From NCBI GenBank assembly GCA_947304495.1, contig CAMZBG010000052.1:1-5159 (forward strand): a DNA stretch of 5,159 nucleotides, read 5' to 3'. The translations under genes were made by a program, and so were the position numbers. A model generated the notes under the pieces. It ran no database searches, was not told where the DNA came from, and worked only from the letters and a program-made list of their open reading frames with translations. The first letter of the stretch is position 1. Each line of letters opens with the position of its first letter. Source of the DNA: an uncultured Clostridia bacterium (GTDB lineage: Bacteria > Bacillota_I > Bacilli_A > RF39 > UBA660). Of this stretch, positions 1-5,043 are shown in pieces.

Positions 1-60
1 TGTGGTACAAGTATAAATAGAATAGGTTATAAAACTTTTTCTATTACCTTGATGAATGAT
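1..60 (+). repeat. Direct repeat, copy 1 (tandem paralogue 3' end)
   Basis: Bases 1-60 match bases 895-954 at 59 of 60 positions; the single difference is A at 56 against G at 950. After the block the two genes diverge clearly. The repeat continues off the left edge of the window, so its true length is unknown. Confidence 0.9.
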
Positions 61-123
61 ACTGAAGTTTGTATTTCGTTGATTAACAAAGTAAACAACG
101 CTTTAGAAGAAAGGATAGATTAA
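1..123 (+). CDS. ORF6N/PLD-like family protein, C-terminal end only (5' part outside window)
   Basis: An open frame from the first base encodes 40 residues and stops at TAA (121-123). Its first 18 residues, beginning CGTSINRIGYK, are identical to residues 258-275 of the complete protein encoded just downstream. This is therefore the tail of a tandem paralogue, specifically the end of the PLD-like C-terminal domain. The last 22 residues differ from the downstream copy (for example NALEERID against NIITS). The ORF6N DNA-binding domain expected at its N-terminus would lie upstream of the window and cannot be checked. Its stop codon touches the ATG of the next gene with no spacer, so the two are almost certainly co-transcribed. 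Whether this upstream copy is intact cannot be decided here. Confidence 0.85.
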   Translation, partial: CGTSINRIGYKTFSITLMNDTEVCISLINKVNNALEERID

Positions 124-1008
124 ATGAATGAAGTAGTTTCAAATGGAGAAAAAATAGAAAATCTAATATATGAAATAAGAGGGGTACAAGTGATGTTAGA
201 CTCTGACTTAGCAAAACTTTACAATGTTGAAACAAAGAGAATTAATGAAGCCGTTAAAAATAATTATATGAAATTTCCAGAAAGATTTAGTTGGAAATTA
301 GATGATGATGAGAGTAAGATTATTTTGGTCGAAAAATTCGACCAAAAAATAGAAACACGTGGTGGTAAATATAAAAACCCTAGGGTTTTTACAGAACAGG
401 GTGTAATGATGCTAGCCACAATTTTGAAAACTAAAGTAGCTACAGAAATAACAATTAGAATAATGGATGCATTTATATTTATGAAAAAATATATATCCAG
501 TAGCTTGATAGAACAAAAATATATAAATAATTTAGTATTAGAAGATCATGAAAAAATTAAAATGTTAGAAACTTCATTTAATAAGTTTGAAGAAAAAAGA
601 AAAGTAAATGATATCTATTTTAATGGCCAAATATATGATGCCTATAGTAAAATTCAAGAAATATTTAACAGCGCTAAATATAAATTGATTATAATAGATG
701 CCTATGCGGATAAAACAATTCTAGATATAATTAAACGGTTAAATGTTGAGGTAGTGATTATAACTATAGAAGATAAATTATTAACTAAACAAGATATTTC
801 CAAATACAACAAACAATATCACAATCTAAATGTTATATATGATAATACATTCCATGACCGATATTTTATCTTAGATAATAAAGAAGTATATCATTGTGGT
901 ACAAGTATAAATAGAATAGGTTATAAAACTTTTTCTATTACCTTGATGAGTGATATTGAACTATGTAATTTGCTAATTGATAAAGTAAACAATATCATTA
1001 CTAGTTAG
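124..1008 (+). CDS. ORF6N domain protein with C-terminal PLD-like domain
   Basis: This 294-residue protein has three parts. Residues ~12-120 match the ORF6N DNA-binding domain of phage and accessory proteins: IYEIRGVQVMLDSDLAKLY near the start, FPERFSWKL at 51-59, RVFTEQGVMMLATIL at 87-101. Residues ~125-160 form a charged helical linker, probably coiled coil. Residues ~161-275 look like a phospholipase D-like fold: FNGQIYDAY (166-174), the beta strand and turn LIIIDAYAD (188-196), a degenerate HKD-like motif HDRYFILD (244-251, HxRx4D instead of HxKx4D), then YHCGTSINRIG. Family members occur in prophages and genomic islands of Firmicutes and Bacteroidetes, often called antirepressor-like; no reaction is proven for them. 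Starting at ATG 124 is supported by AAGGA at 111-115. The gene follows a paralogue tail directly and has no visible 3' terminator. The domain calls are fairly secure; the role (DNA binding, perhaps phage or island regulation) is inferred. Confidence 0.88.
   Translation: MNEVVSNGEKIENLIYEIRGVQVMLDSDLAKLYNVETKRINEAVKNNYMKFPERFSWKLDDDESKIILVEKFDQKIETRGGKYKNPRVFTEQGVMMLATILKTKVATEITIRIMDAFIFMKKYISSSLIEQKYINNLVLEDHEKIKMLETSFNKFEEKRKVNDIYFNGQIYDAYSKIQEIFNSAKYKLIIIDAYADKTILDIIKRLNVEVVIITIEDKLLTKQDISKYNKQYHNLNVIYDNTFHDRYFILDNKEVYHCGTSINRIGYKTFSITLMSDIELCNLLIDKVNNIITS
323..347. repeat. Perfect inverted repeat inside the ORF6N gene
   Basis: Arms of 11 bp (323-333 TTTTGGTCGAA and 337-347 TTCGACCAAAA) are perfect reverse complements around a 3-base AAA centre. 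The site lies in the ORF6N coding region and encodes roughly LVEKFDQK. No T-run follows on either strand, so it is not an obvious terminator. It could form an mRNA hairpin or be a protein binding site; no function is shown. Confidence 0.6.
895..954 (+). repeat. Direct repeat, copy 2 (tandem paralogue 3' end)
   Basis: This is the second copy of the 60 bp block at 1-60, in the same reading frame, coding from CGTS of the PLD-like domain through LMSD. The distance of 894 bp between copies equals one full gene unit, as expected for tandem gene duplication. Confidence 0.9.
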
Positions 1009-1009
1009 A

Positions 1010-1038
1010 TTTACAATTATTCATTTTTTTAGTATACT
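1010..1038 (+). promoter_or_regulatory. Sigma-A-type promoter of truA
   Basis: TTTACA (1010-1015) and TATACT (1033-1038) are separated by 17 bp. The expected start of transcription, about seven bases after the -10 box, falls at or next to the ribosome binding site GGTGAT (1045-1050). The truA mRNA would then have a leader of only about ten bases. The promoter begins within two bases of the ORF6N stop codon. Confidence 0.65.
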
Positions 1039-1053
1039 TATGTTGGTGATATT

Positions 1054-1794
1054 ATGAAGTATTTAATGACTTTTAGTTACGATGGCAGCAATTTTGCTGG
1101 CTATCAAAAACAACCAAAAGAAAGAACTGTACAGTCTTATGTTGAAGCAGCATTAAAAGAAATAAACGGTGGCAAAAGTGTTACTATTTCCGCCTCAGGA
1201 AGAACTGATGCTGGTGTTCATGCCTTAAACCAAAAAGCTAGTTTTGAAATAGATACTAAAATTACTTGTGATAAATTAAAAAAAGGCCTTAATTCTTTAT
1301 TACCTGATGATATATACGTAAAACATATTGAAGAAGTATCTGAAGAATTTCATGCTAGATTCAGTGCTATTGGTAAAGAATATATTTATATTATCAATAT
1401 GGATGAATATAATCCAATCGAAAGAAATTATGTTTATCAATATTGTCATAAATTAGATTTAGCCGCTATGGAAAGAGGATTAAAATATTTAGAGGGGGAA
1501 CACAATTTTAAATCGTTTACTAAAGCTAATGATGAAATAGAAGATTATGTTAGAACTATTAGTAATACATCATTAGTCAGAGATAAAAAAGACTTAAATA
1601 AGATAATAATTACCTTTGTAGGTACTGGATTTATGCGCTATATGGTTAGAAATATGGTTGGCCTACTAATAGAAATAGGTGAAGGTAAACGCAAAAGTGA
1701 AGATATTATCGAAATATTGAAACATGAAAATAGAACTTTTGCTGGTAAAACAGCCCCTGCTTGTGGCTTATACTTAAGAAATGTCTTCTACTAA
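1054..1794 (+). CDS. truA: tRNA pseudouridine(38-40) synthase TruA
   Basis: TruA converts uridines 38, 39 and 40 in the anticodon arm of many tRNAs to pseudouridine, in the cytoplasm, as a homodimer. The 246-residue length is normal for the family. The opening YDGSNFAGYQKQP is the usual N-terminal strand and loop. SGRTDAGVHA (48-57) contains the catalytic aspartate, D52. FHARFSAIGKEYIY (99-112) carries the conserved active-site tyrosine, Y110. The C-terminus has the family signature AGKTAPACGLYL (230-241). The start at ATG 1054 is set by GGTGAT three bases upstream, which pairs with the far end of the anti-Shine-Dalgarno sequence. In many Firmicutes truA follows the ECF transporter genes ecfA1-ecfA2-ecfT and precedes rplM; here it follows an ORF6N gene, carries its own promoter and is not followed by rplM. 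All key residues are present. Confidence 0.97.
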   Translation: MKYLMTFSYDGSNFAGYQKQPKERTVQSYVEAALKEINGGKSVTISASGRTDAGVHALNQKASFEIDTKITCDKLKKGLNSLLPDDIYVKHIEEVSEEFHARFSAIGKEYIYIINMDEYNPIERNYVYQYCHKLDLAAMERGLKYLEGEHNFKSFTKANDEIEDYVRTISNTSLVRDKKDLNKIIITFVGTGFMRYMVRNMVGLLIEIGEGKRKSEDIIEILKHENRTFAGKTAPACGLYLRNVFY

Positions 1795-1797
1795 AAT

Positions 1798-1825
1798 TTG
1801 ACATATATCAAAAATAGTGTATAAT
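1798..1825 (+). promoter_or_regulatory. Strong sigma-A-type promoter of the thioredoxin/PH operon
   Basis: A consensus TTGACA (1798-1803) and a consensus TATAAT (1820-1825) are separated by 16 bp. Transcription would begin around 1832, giving a leader of about 13 bases that consists mostly of the ribosome binding site GGAGG (1834-1838). It is the closest match to consensus among the protein-gene promoters in the window. Confidence 0.8.
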
Positions 1826-1844
1826 ATTTAATTGGAGGAAAGAT

Positions 1845-2321
1845 ATGAAAAAAACAGATTATATTTTAATAGGGGTTGTACTATTACTTGTTATTATTGG
1901 TATAGTATCAAGTAAAGGAACTGTTAAAGAAGCTGACATTGAATTTCCACTAACATTAGCTGGCAAAGTAGGACTTAATGAAATAACATTTACAGAATAT
2001 AAGAATATGGTAGAAAATAATGATGCTTTTATCGTAGTTATTGAAAGAACAGGATGTTCTTGGTGTCAACAATATATGCCAATAATGGAAGAAGTAGCTA
2101 AAGAAAAGAAAGTGGCTATTACTTACATTAATACCGATAACTTAACAGAAGATGAACTAAATGAATTACAAACAACCAATAAATACTTGAAGAAAAATCA
2201 ATGGGGAACACCAACAACTATCTTTATGTTAGGAGATAGAATAGTTGATTCCATTGGTGGATATGTCGAAAAAGATAGCATCGTTGCCTTCCTACAAGAT
2301 AGAGTAGTATTTGGAGAGTAA
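1845..2321 (+). CDS. Membrane-anchored thioredoxin-fold protein (CSWC motif)
   Basis: This 158-residue protein has one N-terminal hydrophobic segment (residues ~6-22) after the short basic start MKK and no lipobox, so it is probably a signal anchor with the rest outside the membrane. Residues ~45-155 form a thioredoxin fold: strand FIVVIE (62-67), CSWC redox motif at 71-74, strand AITYINTD (91-98) and the cis-proline loop WGTPT (120-124, P123). It resembles the bacteriocin transport accessory (PedC/BrcD-like) group and other small Firmicute surface thioredoxins. The role is inferred as thiol-disulphide exchange in extracytoplasmic proteins; no CcdA-type electron donor is visible nearby. GGAGG at 1834-1838 sets the start. 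The gene heads an operon: its 3' end contains the ribosome binding site of the PH-domain gene, whose ATG comes one base after this gene's stop. Confidence 0.85.
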   Translation: MKKTDYILIGVVLLLVIIGIVSSKGTVKEADIEFPLTLAGKVGLNEITFTEYKNMVENNDAFIVVIERTGCSWCQQYMPIMEEVAKEKKVAITYINTDNLTEDELNELQTTNKYLKKNQWGTPTTIFMLGDRIVDSIGGYVEKDSIVAFLQDRVVFGE

Positions 2322-2322
2322 T

Positions 2323-2781
2323 ATGAGTACTTATGAAAGAATAAAAGAGTTTAAAAGAAAATACCCAATGACCATTGCCTGGAGACTTAAGCAACATTGT
2401 AGAATAATTGATATGCACTTAAATCCAGGAGAAAAAGTAATTTATGCTTTTGCTGGTCAAAAAAATGATAGTGTAACAGATTTAATAAATACCAATGTTA
2501 TCGTTTTAACCGATAAAAGAATAATGGTAGCTACTAAAAGAGTAGTATTTGGATACTTTTTCAAATCTATTACACCTGATATGTATAATGACTTAACAGT
2601 TCATAGAGGATTAATCTTTGGTAGTATTATCTTAGATACCATTAAAGAAGTAATAACTATTACTAATATTGATCCTAATGCGTTAGCAGAAATTGAAACA
2701 AATATTACTGAAAATATGATTAAACAAAAGAAAGATTTTGCTAGAAGAGAAAAATTAGAAAAAAAACATGCAGAGGAATAA
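2323..2781 (+). CDS. Bacterial PH-domain (YokE-like) protein
   Basis: The 152-residue cytoplasmic protein has no signal peptide or membrane helix. An N-terminal helical part (1-33) precedes a bacterial pleckstrin-homology domain of the YokE-like type (~34-128). Supporting it are LNPGEKVIYAF (33-43), strand VIVLTDKRIMVAT (59-71) with the typical LTxKR turn, and RGLIFGSIIL (95-104), which matches the GLxFGxI strand of the family. The tail 129-152 is charged and helical (KKDFARREKLEKKHAEE). Ligand and role are unknown for the family. ATG 2323 is chosen over an in-frame TTG at 2311, because GGAGAG (2313-2318) inside the preceding gene's end is correctly spaced for it and would fall within the coding region of the longer form. 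The stop codon lies in the loop of the terminator. Confidence 0.8.
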   Translation: MSTYERIKEFKRKYPMTIAWRLKQHCRIIDMHLNPGEKVIYAFAGQKNDSVTDLINTNVIVLTDKRIMVATKRVVFGYFFKSITPDMYNDLTVHRGLIFGSIILDTIKEVITITNIDPNALAEIETNITENMIKQKKDFARREKLEKKHAEE

Positions 2782-2794
2782 CTCTGCTTTTTTT
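2770..2794 (+). terminator. Intrinsic terminator overlapping the PH-domain gene's 3' end
   Basis: A 6 bp GC-containing stem GCAGAG (2770-2775) / CTCTGC (2782-2787) with a six-base loop GAATAA is followed by seven T (2788-2794). The TAA stop codon (2779-2781) is inside the loop, so a terminating ribosome would cover the hairpin. It ends the thioredoxin/PH operon. Confidence 0.85.
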
Positions 2795-2825
2795 GATATT
2801 TATCCCCAAATTATCTTTTTAGAAT
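2793..2825 (+). promoter_or_regulatory. Possible promoter of the LysM gene (weak call)
   Basis: A terminator just upstream means this gene needs its own promoter. TAGAAT (2820-2825) is a reasonable -10 box giving a leader of about 17 bases. The nearest -35-like hexamer, TTGATA (2793-2798), is 21 bp away, longer than usual. A perfect TATAAT at 2830-2835 touches the ribosome binding site and would start transcription inside it, so it is less likely as the -10. Confidence 0.3.
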
Positions 2826-2848
2826 ATCTTATAATAAGGAGGGATAAT

Positions 2849-3154
2849 ATGAATGAAGAATATTTTGATTACTATACTGTAAAGAAGGGTGATACTTTAT
2901 ATGAAATAGCATCCTTAACTAAATTAAATCCTACTTTATTAGCTTCATTAAATGGTTTAAATGAAACTGATTATATCTATCCTAATCAAGTATTACTAAT
3001 ACCTAAAAGCGGTTCTATTTTATATATTACTACCATTGGTGATACCATTAATGAAATTATCAAAAATCTAGGTATAAGCGCTGATGAATTAATGAAGCAG
3101 AATAGTAAAATATATTTACAACCAGAACAATTAATTGTTTATAAATATAAATAA
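2849..3154 (+). CDS. Small double-LysM protein without signal peptide
   Basis: This 101-residue protein consists almost entirely of two LysM modules, which bind peptidoglycan or related N-acetylglucosamine polymers. The first, residues ~9-52, is canonical: YTVKKGDTLYEIA, then LASLNGLN and the closing IYPNQVLLIP. The second, residues ~59-99, is diverged but keeps the layout: YITTIGDTINEII, GISADELMKQN, YLQPEQLIVYK. There is no signal peptide, membrane helix or catalytic domain, so export by the Sec route is not supported. Cytoplasmic LysM proteins of Firmicutes include spore-coat assembly factors of SafA type, which is one possibility but unproven. ATG 2849 is chosen because AAGGAGG (2836-2842) lies six bases upstream; the longer frame from 2768 would begin inside the preceding gene and run through the terminator. 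Confidence 0.85.
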   Translation: MNEEYFDYYTVKKGDTLYEIASLTKLNPTLLASLNGLNETDYIYPNQVLLIPKSGSILYITTIGDTINEIIKNLGISADELMKQNSKIYLQPEQLIVYKYK

Positions 3155-3157
3155 TAT

Positions 3158-3186
3158 TTGTTATTTTTAAGAATTAATGTTATTAT
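3158..3186 (+). promoter_or_regulatory. Probable promoter of the five-helix membrane protein gene
   Basis: TTGTTA (3158-3163) and TATTAT (3181-3186) are separated by 17 bp. A second -10-like TATAAT overlaps downstream at 3187-3192 but lacks a good -35 box. Transcription would start around 3193, at the ribosome binding site AGGTGAT (3193-3199), giving a very short leader as for truA. Confidence 0.5.
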
Positions 3187-3204
3187 TATAATAGGTGATG
3201 ATAT

Positions 3205-4269
3205 ATGATACTTAGAAGACCTTATGCTTTTTTAATAAAACATTTTAAACTAATTCATATCATAATAACCATAATTCTTGGATATATTGCCTTAAAAAAT
3301 AGGGAAACATATCAATATCTTATAGGTTTAATAAATAACACTACAAGTAGATATGATGTCCTAAATTATCTAAATTATGGTCTATATTTCTATATGATAA
3401 TTGTCATGGTCTTATGTTATCTTATTCATTGGTTACTTAAATATAAAGATAAACCTAGAAAAATATATATAGTAACTATCGTAGGTTATATCATCATTGG
3501 TTTATTTATGTTAATTCTCTATAGTTACATGCGTGAATTCTTAAATACCATTTATGATCAAAAAACAATCAGATTATATCGTGATATTTTAACAATCATT
3601 ATGTTATTTCAATATTATATCATTCTAGTAATGGCTATAAGAGGATTAGGTTTTGACATTAAAAGATTTGATTTTAAAAGTGATGTAAAAGAACTTAATC
3701 TAACTGAAGAAGATTCTGAAGAAGTAGAAGTTAATGTTGGTATTGATACTACCAACATTAGAAGAGGTATTAGAAAAAGTCAAAGAGAATTTGGTTATTT
3801 CTTACAAGAATATAAATTATATGTTACTGTAATCGTTATTGTTATCTTACTTATTATTATCTATAAAGGATACAACTATTTTAATGCTAAATATAAAGTA
3901 TATCAAGAAAATGAATTAATTGGTTATAGATATAATGTAATTGTTAAAGATAGTTATTACCAAATTGATGAAGACCAAAACTATGTTATTATTAATTTTG
4001 ATGCCTATAAAAACGGTGTACGTGAACAACTTAATACAAGTACTATGACACTAGTTATTGGAGATAAAAAGTATACTCCTGATAAGAATATTTGCTATAA
4101 ATTTAAAAAAGTAGGCGAATGTTATAAAAAACAATATATAACTAGTACTATAAATAATTATATTGTTTCATATTCTGTCGATGAATTAAATATTCAAAAT
4201 GCTTATCTAATTTATAATGAAGGATATGAAAATACTTATAAAGTAAAACTAGTAATGAAAGAATATTAG
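3205..4269 (+). CDS. Five-helix membrane protein with extracytoplasmic C-terminal domain
   Basis: I do not recognise this 354-residue protein as a named family. Predicted membrane helices are at ~15-30, 58-79, 87-108, 126-146 and 205-222. Basic residues in the N-terminus (RRPYAF..KHFK), the 80-87 loop and the 147-204 linker suggest N-inside and C-outside. The linker is cytoplasmic, with an acidic stretch LTEEDSEEVEVNV (166-178) and then a basic one, RRGIRKSQR. Residues ~223-354 would be outside and beta-rich; YVIINFDAYKNG and LVIGDKKYTPD resemble immunoglobulin-like DUF4352 domains, which is a loose likeness only. C297 and C306 could form a disulphide. AGGTGAT at 3193-3199 supports the start. 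It sits between the LysM and LXG-like genes, in its own probable transcription unit, with no clear terminator after it. An accessory role in secretion or at the envelope is speculation. Confidence 0.75.
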   Translation: MILRRPYAFLIKHFKLIHIIITIILGYIALKNRETYQYLIGLINNTTSRYDVLNYLNYGLYFYMIIVMVLCYLIHWLLKYKDKPRKIYIVTIVGYIIIGLFMLILYSYMREFLNTIYDQKTIRLYRDILTIIMLFQYYIILVMAIRGLGFDIKRFDFKSDVKELNLTEEDSEEVEVNVGIDTTNIRRGIRKSQREFGYFLQEYKLYVTVIVIVILLIIIYKGYNYFNAKYKVYQENELIGYRYNVIVKDSYYQIDEDQNYVIINFDAYKNGVREQLNTSTMTLVIGDKKYTPDKNICYKFKKVGECYKKQYITSTINNYIVSYSVDELNIQNAYLIYNEGYENTYKVKLVMKEY

Positions 4270-4271
4270 AC

Positions 4272-4300
4272 TAGAAAAAAAGAATAAAATGGTGTATACT
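4272..4300 (+). promoter_or_regulatory. Probable promoter of the LXG-like gene
   Basis: TATACT (4295-4300) is a good -10 box. The -35 position at 17 bp spacing holds TAGAAA (4272-4277), four of six consensus bases. Transcription would start near 4307, giving a leader of about 23 bases before ATG 4330, long enough to display the full ribosome binding site GGAGGTG (4317-4323). Confidence 0.5.
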
Positions 4301-4329
4301 AATAATAGATATATATGGAGGTGTTTTAA

Positions 4330-4983
4330 ATGAAAGCTAATAAAGCCGAATTAGAAGCAGCACTTAATTCTTCAATGATATCTACGCTTACCGCAGATGC
4401 ATCTGATGCTAAAACTATTCAAGCATCAGTAAAAGGATTTATTGAGTCATCTCAATCAAATAAACTTGAAGGTAATATCTGGAATACTATCAGAGATAAA
4501 TTTACTATTTATGATAGTTTATTTGAAGAAAGAAGCCAATTATCGGGAGATTTAGCTAGTACAATTAAAGATGCTTTAACTAAATTAATTGCATGTATGG
4601 GAGAATATGAAGAATTAGACTATACATGTTATGAAGAAATAAAAACTCTTAAAGAACAAATTAATGGTCAAATTGCTGATATTAACAGCAAAATGAATCA
4701 AACAACAACCAAAAAAGAAGAAGATGCTGATGGTAATATAACTGAAAAAACTGTTAATGTATTTGATGTTGCTGAATTAAGAAGAGACTTAGAATATTGG
4801 CAAAACGAATTAAATGAAGCAACCAAATTAATAAATAAACTAGATGAATTTAAAGGCGTATATACCAGTGCCGAAGGAACGTTAAGCGGTGCATATGCTA
4901 AAATAAGTGCCTTTGGTTCTAAAGTATCTGCAATAACTACTGGTGGTAAATATGCTTACGTTAAAGCTAATCCTCAAATATAA
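4330..4983 (+). CDS. Helical LXG/WXG100-like protein, putative type VII secretion substrate
   Basis: This 217-residue protein is almost entirely helical, has no signal peptide or membrane segment, and is rich in Ala, Glu, Lys, Asn and Thr. Residues ~25-90 resemble the start of LXG domains: a helix, then KLEGNIWNTIRDKF (45-58) with the L-x-G motif at 46-48 and W51, then a long helix (59-90). Two YxxxD/E motifs, the form of the type VII export signal, occur at 93-97 (YEELD) and 98-102, though not at the very C-terminus. A probable beta-hairpin loop (125-145, around DADGNI) interrupts the second long hairpin; helices at ~146-175 and 185-203 follow. No toxin domain is present, so it may be a structural, chaperone-like or orphan substrate. 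GGAGGTG six bases before the ATG is the strongest ribosome binding site here. No EssC ATPase is visible in the window. Existence is very likely; the family call is moderate. Confidence 0.7.
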   Translation: MKANKAELEAALNSSMISTLTADASDAKTIQASVKGFIESSQSNKLEGNIWNTIRDKFTIYDSLFEERSQLSGDLASTIKDALTKLIACMGEYEELDYTCYEEIKTLKEQINGQIADINSKMNQTTTKKEEDADGNITEKTVNVFDVAELRRDLEYWQNELNEATKLINKLDEFKGVYTSAEGTLSGAYAKISAFGSKVSAITTGGKYAYVKANPQI

Positions 4984-4989
4984 TAATAT

Positions 4990-5021
4990 AATTACTGAGA
5001 AACTATTTCAGTAATTTTTTT
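4990..5021 (+). terminator. Intrinsic terminator of the LXG-like gene
   Basis: The stem ATTACTGA (4991-4998) / TCAGTAAT (5008-5015) is perfect over 8 bp and can extend inward by a G-T and an A-T pair and outward by one A-T pair. Seven T (5015-5021) form the 3' tract. It lies seven bases after the stop codon and separates this gene from the tRNA gene. Confidence 0.8.
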
Positions 5022-5043
5022 CATATAAAATTATATAATAGTA

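Noticed and set aside
124..1008. ORF6N pair as the toxin/antitoxin core of a defence system
   Set aside because: Only one complete gene and a paralogue tail are visible. No partner with effector domains is present, and the family's usual setting is prophage or island DNA.
1009..1053. Terminator after the ORF6N gene
   Set aside because: There is a run of seven T at 1024-1030, but no stem precedes it. The stretch is the spacer of the truA promoter.
2311..2322. Longer start (TTG 2311) for the PH-domain protein
   Set aside because: The ribosome binding site GGAGAG (2313-2318) fits ATG 2323 and would be inside the coding sequence of the longer form.
2224..2418. Open frame of 64 codons on the - strand
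   Set aside because: It lies entirely opposite the thioredoxin and PH-domain genes, which have clear domains and ribosome binding sites. It has no family resemblance of its own.
2301..2553. 15-base direct repeat AGAGTAGTATTTGGA at 2301-2315 and 2539-2553
   Set aside because: Both copies encode RVVFG in unrelated folds, there is no wider similarity around them, and a short coincidence is plausible in such AT-rich sequence.
2768..2848. Longer start (ATG 2768) for the LysM protein
   Set aside because: The extra 27 residues would be encoded across the previous gene's end and its terminator, and a strong AAGGAGG sits directly before ATG 2849.
3145..3170. AT-only hairpin after the LysM gene (AATAA...TTATT with following T run) as a terminator
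   Set aside because: The stem has no G-C pairs and would be too weak. The T-rich stretch is better explained as promoter sequence for the next gene.
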